64,000 nt of DNA from Trileptium ribeirensis. Its lineage: Eukaryota > Nematoda > Enoplea > Enoplida > Thoracostomopsidae. Location: assembly GCA_030248225.1 (NCBI GenBank), contig JASANE010012039.1:1-64000 (forward strand), read 5' to 3'. Positions 9,157-22,753 of the stretch are shown here, in pieces. The notes under the pieces were generated by a model. That model was not told the origin of the DNA. It made no database searches and worked only from the letters and a program-made list of their open reading frames with translations. The position numbers were made by a program, and so were the translations under genes. Each line of letters starts with the position of its first letter. Position 1 is the stretch's first letter.

Positions 9157-11698
9157 TTAGGTCGATTTGGTACTATTCTGTATCGGTTTCGGTTTTGTTG
9201 ATTTCTCGTTTGTTTCTTTTGCATTTTGTCCCGCATTTCTTACGAAACATTGGTCCGTTCTGTGGCCCAACTTTCCGCAATTGTTACACCTTGCCTGTGT
9301 TCGGTTAGCCAACGTTTGCTGATTTTGTTGTTGTTGGTTTGCCACCGGTATTGGCATTCCTTGCTGTTGTTGCCAATTCATTTGCGTTTGCATTGTTTGC
9401 TGGGGTATTTGCGCTGGGTACATCGCTTGCGTCGGTTGCTGATAATTCTGCAGCGGCATCATCGATATCGGCATTGTCCATGGTTGTATAATTGGTTGCT
9501 GTTGTAATAGGCATACTTGTGTCGATTGATTACTTCACCGTTGCGGCCGCTATTGCACTTGCGGTCTTTGTAATTTCGGTCGCACCGCTTGTTGGCCGGT
9601 GTTCGGTCTCGTTTGGCTTGCAATCAGTTGACTCGTTCGACTCGATTGTATTTCTCTATACCTTAGTCGTTGCTCACCCATGCTTCGTAATCCTTGGGTC
9701 ATTTGTTGACTCAAGTTCTCGACTGCTTCGGCCTTCCCAGTCAATGTCGCGAATGTCTCTTCTTTCGTCACGCATGGTCGATTTCGGGTTTCGTTCTTTA
9801 ACTCTATAATCAAAGCGGACTTGAGGACCTCTCCGACGATTGATTCAGGTATGCGTTTCGCGGTCAGGTGTCGTGCTGCACACACTCGTGATGCATCTAC
9901 AAAATCTTTGGCTATTCTCGTTTGCCGCAAGCTTTGTTGTTTGTTCATATGATTCGTTAGTGTTTTTGGCAGGTCAAATCTTTCTTTAAATTTTTAATCA
10001 AATCGCCGTAATTGCTAAGTCCTTTATCCTTTTTGAGTGTCAGCAGTCCAAGTATTATTCCACGTTTCCGCGCATTTTGGCTTTCAGGACTCGGAGTTTT
10101 TCTTGTTCGTCTTCGATGCCATATTGAGCCAACTTTGTCGAGTTCTTTTCGAAATTTCTCGAAGTTACCATCACCTTTATACGGTTGTAGGTTTCGTATT
10201 TCGTTCTCCATCTTGACCATAATCGCTTGACCTATTGCTTGTTGCGTTGTGTTCGCCGTTTGCGCGTTTGTTTTGTCGTCACCTTGATTAGGGCTTCGAT
10301 CAGTCGCTGGTTTATTGTCATTAAGTCGTTTTGTTGCCCTTGATTATTGGTTTGGCTCGCTGTCACCATCGCTTGTTGTGGTCGTTGTACTTGATACGCG
10401 TACGGTGTCGCCGGTGCTAATGCTACTCTGGGATTGATCACCGAATTGTTTCCTATGAGTGGGATTTGTTTGTATTGAGGGGCCACGGGTGTTGCACCGT
10501 AATATCCGTATACTTCGTTCTGTCTTGCATCGGTTGTTATGCTTTGTCCTTGGTTCCATGTACTCGCCGTTTGAAACAGACCACAGGTCGTTGTCACATA
10601 TGGGGCTTGTACTTGGTTGCATGCATTCAGCGTTTGAATTGCGTTAGCATTTGCTGTCACCGTTTGCAAATTGTTGTTACGTACGGGACTTGCGCTATGT
10701 GATACGTACTAGCTGTTTGGATTGCACCGGGATTTGTTGTCGCATGCGAAACTCATGTTTGATTCCTTATATTCGCGGCTTGACTTGAACCAATTCGTTC
10801 TGTATTTGCACCGAATCGTGTGTGATTTGCACCGATTTGGTTTTCGTTTACACCGAATTGGTTTCGGTTTGTATCGAATGGATCACAATTTACGTTGAAT
10901 TGCATTTGGTTTACTTCGCATTGATCTGGGTTTGTACGGAGTCGCGTTTGATTTGCACCGGTATGGTCTTCATTTTCACCAGATTGTTTGGTATATGCCA
11001 GTTAGTTCTTTATTTGCACCGAATCGACTTTCGTTTGCATCGAATTGGACATGGTTTTTGTCGGAATGTGTTTGATTTCCCCCGATTTCGTTTGCACCGA
11101 ATCCCTGTGCTTTGTTCTACATTGGTTATTCCTTTGTCACCGACCGGTGTTGTTATTTGTATTTGCTCCGATTCTTTGTCATTGCTCGGTACCGCAATAT
11201 TCTTTACATTGAATTACAAGTTGTGGCCGTTGGTTTTGTTGCACTCGATTCGATTATTTGCCATTGATTTTGTTGAACTTGTTCCATGTCCTCGCTTTCT
11301 AAATTTGCATTCGGTTGAGCCGGTGGAATTTCTGATTCGTCTGGGTCCCGGCGTTGACAAAAGCGATCGATTTCTTCCGTTAACATTGTATGTTTCTATA
11401 TAAATTGCAATTGTCTTTCGCTTTGTCGTTGCGATTTTTGTATCACTTCTTGAAGTTCTTTATTCTGGTGGTCGGTTGTTGCAAACAATTCGTTTTCGAT
11501 CGTGTCATCTTGAAACATGTTCCTATTCGTTTGTCGTAAACTTTCGAGTTCGTCCATTGCACTTGGTTTCGCTATTGTTTTTGGGCTTTTTACGCTTGGT
11601 ATCTTTTGATACTTTTCTCCGTTTTGATCGACGTTCTTTGCTCTTATCGCTGGTTCTTTATGAGATATCGTGCTCGGTAATGTCCCATGAAGTAACAT
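9157..11698 (-). pseudogene. Element A: Gag polyprotein, frameshifted, with CCHC knuckle
   Basis: Several minus-strand segments form one Gag in shifting frames: MLLHGTLPSTISHKEP at 11698; a coiled MDELESLRQTNRN region; a Gln/Asn/Thr-rich part (10669-10232); a capsid-like part (10220-9550) with YKGDGNFEKFRKELDKVGSI and a frame change near 9955; and a knuckle CNNCGKLGHRTDQC (C-x2-C-x4-H-x4-C) near 9270. The 10750-11110 stretch is a degenerate reiteration of about 24-27 nt, reading on the element strand like repeated F-G-A-N words, and leaves a long stop-free run on the opposite strand. Role in a live element: RNA packaging and particle assembly. Confidence 0.75.
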
Positions 11699-12500
11699 TT
11701 ATATAATACTTTAAATTTTAGGTAGGACTTGCGTAAATCGTCCCATTATGAGGTCTAATAATTCCTGCTACAATATAACTTCTTTTTTGGCTTTTGCCTT
11801 ATTTGGGATTGGGGGTTGATTTTTGGTTTTCGGAAATACTGACCACTTTTATTTTATTTCCATTTTTCCCACTTTTACAAGACATCGTCGTCAGCATGTT
11901 ATATTTTATGGTTTCGACTAGGGTAGGAGTAGGACTAGGGTATTTTATCGGGGATTAAATAGAGAAAAGAATCGTCACCGCAGATTGATGGGAACGAGGT
12001 GTATCCAGTAGTATACAGGTTGGGATGTTCAAATGGCACGCGTTTTTATTTCCGTGATTAGTATTTATGCCCTAGATTTTGCGCTGCTGCGTGACTACGT
12101 TCGAACCACTCGTTGAGAAATATGAGAACCAAAGACGTAACAAAAAGTCTTTATTAACACCACAATATACATTGTTAAGGCACGCAATTAAGCTTAAGCA
12201 CCCGCTGACTATGTTTACGGTACTATTCTTTAGTACCGTTCTTTTCAGATCACTCAAAAACTCCACCGGTAATCTTCTCCTGATTTAAGTATTTTTGGCC
12301 ACTTGAGCGTCCTACTTTTGCTCGTCCCTACTTTTATTAGTGTTACAATTAGGTTATGTTCTACTATGTACTACTTTATTATTCCTCTAATGAGGTTGAT
12401 ACAACCGCCCCCGGCTTGCTGACTGCTGTACGAGTAACTAAATACCTGACCCTAAGTCCTTAGATTTACGCTAGTACAGTTCCTTATCTTATAATTTAAT

Positions 12501-15375
12501 TGCCGTATGTCTGTCTGTGTGTGCCCCAAGTTTTGGGTTTGTCACATATTTTTGACCATAACTTTTGAAACCGTTTAAGGATTTTTATGCGGTTTTTTGT
12601 TGGGTACGAAATCGATATGGAAATGCAGGGACAATATTCCTGAGGATCCCCAACGCTTTTCACAATCTACCCCCTTTCAATTAAAAAATAGTGTCATTTT
12701 ATTGGTTTTAATGATGTAACTTTTCAACTGCTTCATTTATATTGACTTACTTTTTCGTTTTAATTCTTTAAGACGTGCAGAAAGTATCGACGAACTTTTG
12801 CAAATGGGATGTACCCCCTAATTGGGGGACCTCCCTTTAAACTTCTTATAATGTAATTGCCGTATGTCTGTCTGTGTGCGCCCCAAGTTTGGGTTTGTCA
12901 CATATTTTTGACCATAACTTTTGAAACCGTTTATGGATTTTTATGCGGTTTTTTGTTGGGTAGGAAATCGATATGGGAATACATGGACAATATTCCTGAG
13001 CATCCCCTGCGCTTTTTTCACAGCCCACCCCTTTGAATTAAAAAATAGTATTTTATTGGTTTTCATGATGTAACTTTTCAACTGCTTCATGAATTTTGGC
13101 AAACTTTTTTGTTTCATTTCTTTAAGACGTGCCGAAGATATCGACGAACTTTTGCAAAGGGTATGTACCCCCTATTTGGGGGACCCCCTTTAAACTATCT
13201 TATAATGTAATTGCCGTATGTCTGTCTGTGTGCCCCAAGTTTTGGGTTTGTCATATATTTTTGACCATAACTTTTGAAACAGTTTATGGATTTTTATGCG
13301 GTTTTCTGTTGGGTACGAAATCGATATGGAAATGCAGGGACAATATTCCTGAGCATCCCCTGCGCTTTTTCACAATCCACCCCCCCCCCCCTTTGAAATA
13401 AAAATTAGTGTCATTTTATTGGTTTTCATGATGTGGTTTTTCAGCTGCTTCATTTATTTTGACAAACTTTTTTTGTTTCATTTCTTTAAGACGTGCCGAA
13501 AGTATCGACGAAATTTAGAAATGGGATGTACCCCATAATTGGGGGACCTCCCTTTAAACTATCTTATAATCTAATTACCGTATGTCTGTCTGTGTGTGCC
13601 CCAAGTTTTGGGTTTGTCACATATTTTTGACCATAAGTTTTGAAACCGTTTATGAATTTTTATGCGGTTTTCTGTTGGGTACGAAATCGATATGGAAATG
13701 CAGGGACAATATTCCTGAGCATCTCCTGCGCTTTTTCACAATCCACCCCCCCCCCCCCTTTGAAATAAAAATTAGTGTCATTTTATTGGTTTTCATGATG
13801 TGGTTTTTCAGCTGCTTCATTTATTTTGACAAACTTTTTTGTTTCATTTCTTTAAGACGTGCCGAAAGTATCGACGAACTTTGGAAATGGGATGTACCCC
13901 ATAATTGGGGGACCTCCCTTTAAACTATCTTATAATCTAATTACCGTATGCCTGTCTGTGTGTGCCCCAGGTTTTGGGTTTGTCACATATTTTTGACCAT
14001 AACTTTAGAAACCGTTTAAGGATTTTTATGCGGTTTTTGTTGGGTACGAAATCGATATGGAAATGCAGGGACAATATTCCTGAGGATCCCCAACGCTTTT
14101 CACAATCTACCCCCTTTCAATTAAAAAATAGTGTCATCTTATTGGTTTTAATGATGTAACTTTTCAACTGCTTCATTTATATTGACTTACTTTTTCGTTT
14201 CAATTCTTTAAGACGTGCAGAAAGTATCGACGAACTTTTGCAAATGGGATGTACCCCCAAATTGGGGGACCTCCCTTTAAACTTCTTATAATGTAATTGC
14301 CGTATGTCTGTCTGTGTGCGCCCCAAGTTTGGGTTTGTCACATATTTTTGACCATAACTTTTGAAACCGTTTATGGATTTTTATGCGGTTTTTTGTTGGG
14401 TAGGAAATCGATATGGGAATACATGGACAATATTCCTGAGCATCCCCTGCGCTTTTTTCACAGCCCACCCCTTTGAATTAAAAAATAGTATTTTATTGGT
14501 TTTCATGATGCAACTTTTCAACTGCTTCATGAATTTTGGCAAACTTTTTTGTTTCATTTCTTTAAGACGTGCCGAAGATATCGACGAACATTTGCAAAGG
14601 GTATGTACCCCCTATTTGGGGGACCCCCTTTAAACTATCTTATAATGTAATTGCCGTATGTCTGTCTGTGTGCCCCAAGTTTTGGGTTTGTCACATATTT
14701 TTGACCATAACTTTTGAAACAGTTTATGGATTTTTATGCGGTTTTCTGTTGGGTACGAAATCGATATGGAAATGCAGGGACAATATTCCTGAGCATCCCC
14801 TGCGCTTTTTCACAATCCACCCCCCCCCCCTTTGAAATAAAAATTAGTGTCATTTTATTGGTTTTCATGATGTGGTTTTTCAGCTGCTTCATTTATTTTG
14901 ACAAACTTTTTTTGTTTCATTTCTTTAAGACGTGCCGAAAGTATCGACGAACTTTAGAAATGGGATGTACCCCATAATTGGGGGACCTCCCTTTAAACTA
15001 TCTTATAATCTAATTACCGTATGTCTGTCTGTGTGTGCCCCAAGTTTTGGGTTTGTCACATATTTTTGACCATAAGTTTTGAAACCGTTTATGAATTTTT
15101 ATGCGGTTTTCTGTTGGGTACGAAATCGATATGGAAATGCAGGGACAATATTCCTGAGCATCTCCTGCGCTTTTTCACAATCCACCCCCCTTTGAAATAA
15201 AAATTAGTGTCATTTTATTGGTTTTCATGATGTGGTTTTTCAGCTGCTTCATTTATTTTGACAAACTTTTTTGTTTCATTTCTTTAAGACGTGCCGAAAG
15301 TATCGACGAACTTTGGAAATGGGATGTACCCCATAATTGGGGGACCTCCCTTTAAACTATCTTATAATCTAATTA
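12501..15375. repeat. Four-monomer higher-order repeat, two full copies
   Basis: Monomers at 12501, 12859, 13213 and 13577 match those at 13943, 14299, 14653 and 15016 one-to-one. Markers include GAGGATCCCCAACGC in the first, CGCCCCAAGTTTGGG with GGGAATACATGGAC in the second, and long C-runs in the third. The period is about 1.44 kb. A third, partial copy begins at about 16277 and covers at least the monomers at 16569 and 16923. This points to amplification of a multi-monomer block rather than of single units. Confidence 0.8.
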
Positions 15376-16260
15376 CCGTATGTCTGTCTGTGTGTGCCCC
15401 AAGTTTTGGGTTTGTCACATATTTTTGACCATAACTTTTGAAACCGTTTATGAATTTTTATGCGGTTTTCTGTTGGGTACGAAATCGATATGGAAATGCA
15501 GGGACAATATTCCTGAGCGCCCCCGGCGCTTTTTCACAATCCACCCCCCTTTGAAATAAAAATTAGTGTCATTTTATTGGTTTTCATGATGTGGTTTTTC
15601 AGCTGCTTCATTTATTTTGACAAACTTTTTTTTTTCATTTCTTTAAGACGTGCCGAAAGTATCGACGAACTTTGGAAATGGGATGTACCCCATAATTGGG
15701 GGACCTCCCTTTAAACTATCTTATAATCTAATTACCGTATGTCTGTCTGTGTGTGCCCCAGGTTTTGGGTTTGTCACATATTTTTGACCATAACTTTTGA
15801 AACCGTTTATGAATTTTTATGCGGTTTTTTGTTGGGTAGGAAATCGATATGGGAATACAGGGACAATGTTCCTGGGCATCCCCTACGCTTTTTTCACAAT
15901 TCACACCCCTTTGAATTAAAAATAGTGTTGTTTTATTGGTTTTAATTATGTAATTTTTTAACTGCTTCATTTATTTTGACAAACTTTTTTTGTTTCATTT
16001 CTTTAAGACGTGCCGAAAGTATCGACGAACTTTTGCAAAGAGGACGTACCCCCTAATTGGGGTAACCCCCTTTAAACTATCATATAATGTAATTGCCGTA
16101 TGTTTGTCTCTCTGTGTCCCAAAGTTTTGGGTTTTTAACATATTTTTACCATGATTTTTGAAACCGTTTATGGATTTTTATGGGGTTTTTGTTGGATAGA
16201 ACATAGAATATGAGAATGCACTGACACTATTTTTGGGCATCCCCTACGCTTTTTTCACAG

Positions 16261-16569
16261 CCCACCCCCTTTGAATTGCAACCGTTTAAGGATTTTTATG
16301 CGGTTTTTTGTTGGGTACGAAATCGATATGGAAATGCAGGGACAATATTCCTGAGGATCCCCAACGCTTTTCACAATCTACCCCCTTTCAATTAAAAAAT
16401 AGTGTCATTTTATTGGTTTTAATGATGTAACTTTTCAACTGCTTCGTTTATATTGACTTACTTTTTCGTTTCAATTCTTTAAGACGTGCAGAAAGTATCG
16501 ACGAACTTTTGCAAATGGATGTACCCCCTAATTGGGGGACCTCCCTTTAAACTTCTTATAATGTAATTG
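16261..16569. repeat. Recombination junction within the satellite
   Basis: Spacing between landmarks jumps to 475 bp (16094 to 16569). Sequence passes from ..CCCCCTTTGAATT straight into GCAACCGTTTAAGG, skipping the rest of one monomer and the start of the next. Downstream the sequence follows the first monomer of the 1.44 kb higher-order unit. This is the signature of out-of-register recombination joining two monomers. Confidence 0.75.
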
Positions 16570-19500
16570 CCGTATGTCTGTCTGTGTGCGCCCCAAGTTT
16601 GGGTTTGTGACATATTTTTGACCATAACTTTTGAAACCGTTTATGGATTTTTATGCGGTTTTTTGTTGGGTAGGAAATCGATATGGGAATACATGGACAA
16701 TATTCCTGAGCATCCCCTGCGCTTTTTTCACAGCTCACCCCTTTGAATTAAAAAATAGTATTTTATTGGTTTTCATGATGTAACTTTTCAACTGCTTCAT
16801 GAATTTTGGCAAACTTTTTTGTTTCATTTCTTTAAGACGTGCCGAAGGTATCGACGAACTTTTGCAAAGGGTATGTACCCCCTATTTGGGGGACCCCCCT
16901 TTAAACTATCTTATAATGAAATTGCCGTATGTCTGTCTGTGTGCCCCAAGTTTTAGGTTTGTTACATATTTTTGACCATAACTTTTGAAACAGTTTATGG
17001 ATTTTTATGAGGTTTTCTGTTGGGTACGAAATCGATATGGAAATGCAGGGACAATATTCCTGAGCATCCCCTGCGCTTTTTCACAATCCACCCCCCCTTT
17101 GAAATAAAAATTAGTGTCATTTTATTGGTTTTCATGATGTGGTTTTTCAGCTGCTTCATTTATTTTGACAACCTTTTTTTGTTTCATTTCTTTAAGACGT
17201 GCCGAAAGTATCGACGAACTTTAGAAATGGGATGTACCCCATAATTGGGGGACCTCCCTTTAAACTATCTTATAATCTAATTACCGTATGTCTGTCTGTG
17301 TGTGCCCCAAGTTTTGGGTTTGTCACATATTTTTGACCATAACTTTTGAAACAGTTTATGGATTTTTATCCGGTTTTTCTGTTGGGTACGAAATCGATAT
17401 GGAAATGCAGGGACAATATTCCTGAGCATCCCCTACGCTTTTTCACAATCCACCCCCCTTTGAATTAAAAAATTGTGTAATTTTATTGGTTTTAATGATG
17501 TAATTTTTTAACTGCTTCATTTATTTTGACAAACTTTTTTGTTTCACTTCTTTAAGACGTGCCGAAAGTATCAACGAACTTTTGCAAAGGGGATGTACCC
17601 CCTAATTGGGGGACCCCCTTTAAACTATCTTATAATGTAATTGCCGTATGTTTGTCTGTCTGTGTCCCAAGTTTTGGGTTTTTAACATATTTTTACCGTG
17701 ATTTTTGAAACCGTTTATGGATTTTTATGGGGTTTTTGTTGGATAGAACATAGAATATGAGAATGCACTAACACTATTTTTGGGCATCCCCTACGCTTTT
17801 TTCATAACCCACCCCCTTTGAATTAAAAAATAGTATCATTTTATTGGTTTTCATGATGTAACTTTTCAACTGCTTCATGGATTTTGAGAAAGTTTTTTGT
17901 TTCATTTCTTTAACACGTGCCGAAAGTATCGACGAACTTTTTGCCAAATGGGATGTACTCCCTAATTGGGGGACTTCCCTTTAAACTATCTTATAATGTA
18001 ATTGCCGTATGTCTGTCTGTGTGTGCCCCAAGTTTTGGGTTTGTCACATATTTTTGACCATAACTTTTGAAACAGTTTATGGATTTTTATCCGGTTTTTC
18101 TGTTGGGTACGAAATCGATATGGAAATGCAGGGACAATATTCCTGCGCATCCCCTACGCTTTTTTTCACAACCCACCCCTTTGAATTAAAAAATAGTATT
18201 TTATTGGTTTTAATGATGTAACTTTTCAACTGCTTCATGGATTTTGGCAAACTTTTTTTTGTTTCATTTCTTTAAGACGGGGCCGAAGGTATCGACGAAC
18301 TTTTGCAAAGGGTATGTACCCGCAATTTTGGGGGACCCCCCTTTAAACTACCTTATAATGTAATTGCCGTATGTCTGTCTGTGTGCCCCAAGCTTTGGGT
18401 TTGTCACATATTTTTGACCATAACTTTTGAAACAGTTTATGGATTTTTATGCGGTTTTCTGTTGGGTACGAAATCGATATGGAAATGCAGGGACAATATT
18501 CCTGAGCATCCCCTGCGTTTTTTCACAATCCACCCCCCTTTGAAATAAAAATTAGTGTCATTTTATTGGTTTTCATGATGTGGTTTTTCAGCTGCTTCAT
18601 TTATTTTGACAAACTTTTTTGTTTCGTTTCTTTAAGACGTGCCGAAAGTATCGACGAACTTTGGAAATGGGATGTACCCCATAATTGGGGGACCTCCCTT
18701 TTAAACTATCTTATAATCTAATTACCGTATGTCTGTCTGTGTGTGCCCAAGTTTTGGGTTTGTCACATATTTTTGACCATAACTTTTGAAACCGTTTATG
18801 AATTTTTATGCGGTTTTTTGTTGGGCAGGAAATCGATATGGAAATGCAGGGACAATATTCCTGAGCATCCCCTACGCTTTTTCACAATCCACCCCCCCTT
18901 GAATTAAAAAATTGTGTAATTTTATTGGTTTTAATGATGTAATTTTTTAACTGCTTCATTTATTTTGACAAACTTTTTTTGTTTCACTTCTTTAAGACGT
19001 GCCGAAAGTATCGACAAACTTTTGCAAAGGGAATGTACCCCTAATTGGGGGACCCTCTTTAAACTATCTTATAATGCAATTGCCGTATGTCTGTCTGTGT
19101 GTGTCCCAAGTTTTGGGTTTGTTACATATTTTTACCATGATTTTTGAAACCGTTTATGGATTTTTATGCGGTTTTTTGTTGGGTAGAAAATAGGATATGT
19201 AGAATGCACGGACACTATTTTTGGGCACCCCCTACGCTTTTTTCACAAACTACCTCCTTTGAATTAAAAAATAGTGTTTTTATTGCTTTTCATGATATAA
19301 CTTTTCAACTGCTTCATGGATTTTGACAAACTTTTTTTGTTTCATTTCTTTAAGACGTGCCGAAAGTATCGACAAACTTTTGCATAGGGGATGTACCCCC
19401 TAATTGGGGGACCCCCTTTAAACTACCAATGGATGTAATTGCCGTATGTCTGTCTGTGTGTGTCTCAAGTATTGGGTTTGTCATATCATTGACCATGACT

Positions 19501-22397
19501 TTTGAAACCGTTTATGGATTTTTATGCGGTTTTTGTTGGGTAGGAAATCGATATAGGAATGCAGGGACAATATTGTTGGGCATCCCCTACGCTTTTTTCA
19601 CAACCCACTCCCCTTTGAATTAAAAATAGTGTCATTTGATTGGTTTTCATGATGTAAGTTTTCAACTGCTTCATGGATTTTGACAAACTTTTTTGTTTCA
19701 TTTCTTTAAGACGTGAAGAAAGTATCGACGAACTTTTGCAAAGGGGATGTACCACCTAATTGGGGGACCCCCCTTTTAAACTGTCTTATAATGTAATTGC
19801 CATATGTCTGTTTGTGTGTCCTAAGTTTTGGATTTGTCACATATTTTTGACCATAACTTTTGACACCGTTTATGGATTTTTGTGCGGTTTTTTGTTGGGT
19901 CGGAAATCGATATGTAAATGCAGGGACAATTTTCCTGAGCATCCCCTACGCTTTTTTCACAATCCACCCCCTTTGAATTAAAAAATAGTGTCATCTTATT
20001 GGTTTTTATGATGTAACTTTTCAACTGCTTCATTTATTTTGACAAACTTTTTTTGTTTCATTTCTTTAACACGTGCCGAAAGTATCGACGAAGTTTTGCA
20101 AAGGGTATGTACCCCCTAATTGGGGTACCCCCTTTTAAACTATCTTATAATGTAATTGCCGTATGTCGGTCTGTGTGTGTCCTAAGTCTTGGGTTTGTCA
20201 CATATTTTTGACCATGACTTTTGAAACCGTTTATGGATTTTTATGCGGTTTTTTGTTGGGTCAGAAATCGATATGTAAATGCAGGGACAATTTTCCTGAG
20301 CATCCCCTACGCTTTTTTCACAATCCACCCCCTTTGAATTAAAAAATAGTGTCATCTTATTGGTTTTTATGATGTAACTTTTCAACTGCTTCATGAATTT
20401 TGACAAACTTTTTTTGTTTCATTTCTTCGAGACGTGCCGAAAGTATCGACGAACTTTTGCAAAGGGGATGTACCCCCTAATTGGGGGACCCCCCTTTTAA
20501 ACTGTCTTATAATGTAATTGCCATATGTCTGTTTGTGTGTCCTAAGTTTTGGATTTGTCACATATTTTTGACCATAACTTTTGACACCGTTTATGGATTT
20601 TTGTGCGGTTTTTTGTTGGGTCAGAAATCGATATGTAAATGCAGGGACAATTTTCCTGAGCATCCCCTACGCTTTTTTCACAATCCACCGCCTTTGAATT
20701 AAAAAATAGTGTCATCTTATTGGTTTTTATGATGTAACTTTTCAACTGCTTCATGAATTTTGACAAACTTTTTTTGTTTCATTTCTTCGAGACGTGCCGA
20801 AAGTATCGACGAACTTTTGCAAAGGGGGTGTACCCCCTAATTGGGGGACCCCCCTTTTAAACTGTCTTATAATGTAATTGCCATATGTCTGTCTGTGTGT
20901 CCTAAGTTTTGGATTTGTCACATATTTTTGACCATAACTTTTGACACCGTTTATGGATTTTTGTGCTGTTTTTTGTTGGGTAGGAAATTGATATGGGAAT
21001 GCACTGACACTATTGTTGGGCATCCCTTACGTTTTTTTCACAACCCACACCGTTTGAATTAAAAAATAGTGTCATTGGTTTTCATAATGTAAGTTTTCAA
21101 CTGCTTCATGGGTTTTGACAAACTTTTTTTGTTTCATTTCTTTAAGACGTGCCGAAAGTATCGAAGAACTTTTGCAAACGGGATGTACCCATAATTGGGG
21201 GACCTCTCTTTAAACTATTTTATAATGTAATTGCCGTATGTCTGTCTGTGTGTCCCAAGTTTTGGGTTTGTCGCATAATTTTTGACCATGATTTTTGAAA
21301 CCGTTTATGGATTTTTGTGCGGTTCTTTTGTTGGGCAGGAAATCGATATGGGAATGCACGGACAATATTTTTGGGCATCCCCAATATTTTTTTCACAACC
21401 CACCCCCCTTGAAATAAAAAATAGTGTCATTTTATACGTTTTAATGGTGTAACTTTTCAACTGCTTCATGGATTTTGACGAACTTTTTTTATTTCATTTC
21501 TTTAAGACGTGCCGAAAGTATCGACAAACTTTTGCAAAGGGAATGTACCCCCTGATTGGGAGACCCCCTTTAAACTATCTTATAATGTAATTGCCTTATG
21601 TCTCTCTGTGTGTGTCCCAAGTATCGGGTTTGTCACATATTTTTGACCATGACTTTTGAAACCGTTTATAGATTTTATACGGTTTTTTGTTGGGTAGGAA
21701 ATCGATATGTAAATGCAGGGACAATTTTACTGAGCATCCCCTACGCTTTTTTCACAATCCACCCCCCTTTGAATTAAAAAATAGTGTCATCTTATTGGTT
21801 TTCATGATGTAACTTTTCAACTGTTGCATTTATTTTGACAAACTTTTTTGTTTCATTTCTTTAAGACGTGCCGAAAGTATCGACGAACTTTTGCAAAGGG
21901 GATGTACCCCCTAATTGGGAGACCCTCTTTAAACTATCTTATAATGTAATTGCCTTATGTCTGTCTGTGTGTGTCCCAAGTATCGAGTTTGTCACATATT
22001 TTTGACCATGACTTTTTAAACCGTTTATGGATTTTTATGCGGTTTTTTGTTGGGTCAGAAATCGATATGTAAATGCAGGGACAATTTTCCTGAGCATCCC
22101 CTACGCTTTTTTCACAATCCACCCCCCTTTGAATTAAAAGATAGTGTCATTTTATTTGTTTTCATGATATGACTTTTTAACTGCTTCATGGATTTTTACA
22201 AACTTTTTTGATTCATTTCTTTAAGACGTGCCGAAAGTATCGACGAACTTTTGCAAAGGGGATGTACCCCTAATTGGGGGACCCCCCTTTTAAACTGTCT
22301 TATAATGTAATTGCCGTATGTCTGTTTGTGTGTGTCCTAAGTTTTGGGTTTGTCACATATTTTTGACCGCTTTTGAAACCGCTTATGGATTTTTGTG

Positions 22398-22753
22398 CCG
22401 CAGCGATCGCCCGTTCGAAACGAACCAGGTTCAATCCGCCACTGCGGCAAAAGTTTCTCCAACATTGCGCAAAATACAGATTAATTCTTACAGCATAGTG
22501 TTAAAATCACCCTTACACCTAATAATTAGTTTGTCCGTTTGCATTTATCATCTTGTAAATGTTACGTTTTTGCGAGCATTTATGTAGACGCCAGCTAAAA
22601 CAATAGAGACCTATGCACTTTTACGAGACCTTTAGATTGCATCGAACTTATATTTTAAATATCCTTTACAATGCACACTTTTTCAAATTGTGTTAATCAA
22701 TATTCTTCTGAATACATGAATATTAACCAAATCGTGCACATCTTAAACAGTGT
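22398..22753. other. Unique sequence after the satellite
   Basis: A short GC-richer patch (22400-22445) marks the array edge; the rest is AT-rich. No gene, tRNA fold or transposon end found. Confidence 0.4.

Larger units (their letters stand above)
7830..12404 (-). mobile_element. 3'-truncated, decayed Ty3/gypsy-type retrotransposon (element A)
   Basis: On the minus strand the order is Gag N-terminus (from about 11698), Gln/Asn-rich Gag, capsid-like region, CCHC knuckle, aspartic protease and the first third of a gypsy-type reverse transcriptase. It then stops at about 7830, so the RT active site, RNase H, integrase and 3' LTR are missing. Frames are broken in many places. The right part (11700-12404) may hold leader and 5' LTR: on the element strand it would start TGTATCAACC (ending at 12404) and has an AATAAAGAC word near 12150, but with the 3' end missing there is no second LTR to compare, so that limit is a guess. 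Confidence 0.75.
12484..22397. repeat. Satellite array, ~28 monomers of ~360 bp with higher-order structure
   Basis: The landmark TAATTGCCGTATGTCTGTCT recurs about every 354-366 bp, from 12501, 12859, 13213, 13577 and 13943 to 22313 (28 landmarks plus one truncated unit). Each monomer carries, in order: a CCCC..AATT..GGGG mini-palindrome, a TGTCTGTCTGTGTG tract, TTTTGACCATAACTTTTGAA, GGAAATCGATATGG, a C-rich run of variable length and a TTTAAGACGTGCCGAAAG block. Monomers are diverged, except 19799-21230, which are nearly identical. Reading frames of 60-113 codons recur on both strands because units share phase, but no start, domain or codon signature supports a protein. The array ends abruptly at about 22397 (..TTTTTGTG|CCGCAGCG). 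Confidence 0.95.

Noticed and set aside
10822..11403. 193-codon plus-strand frame, one of the longest in the region
   Set aside because: Antisense to the reiterated Gag region of element A. Its composition comes from the repeated TTTGCACCGAAT words and it has no domain.
12484..22397. CRISPR-like array
   Set aside because: Units are about 360 bp with no short repeat/unique spacer alternation, and the window is eukaryotic.
22398..22450. Possible tRNA remnant (GGTTCAATCC)
   Set aside because: No acceptor or anticodon stem can be formed around it.
12846..22587. Dozens of 60-113 codon frames on both strands in the satellite
   Set aside because: They recur because monomers repeat in similar phase. 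They begin and end at repeat landmarks, shift between monomers and resemble no protein.
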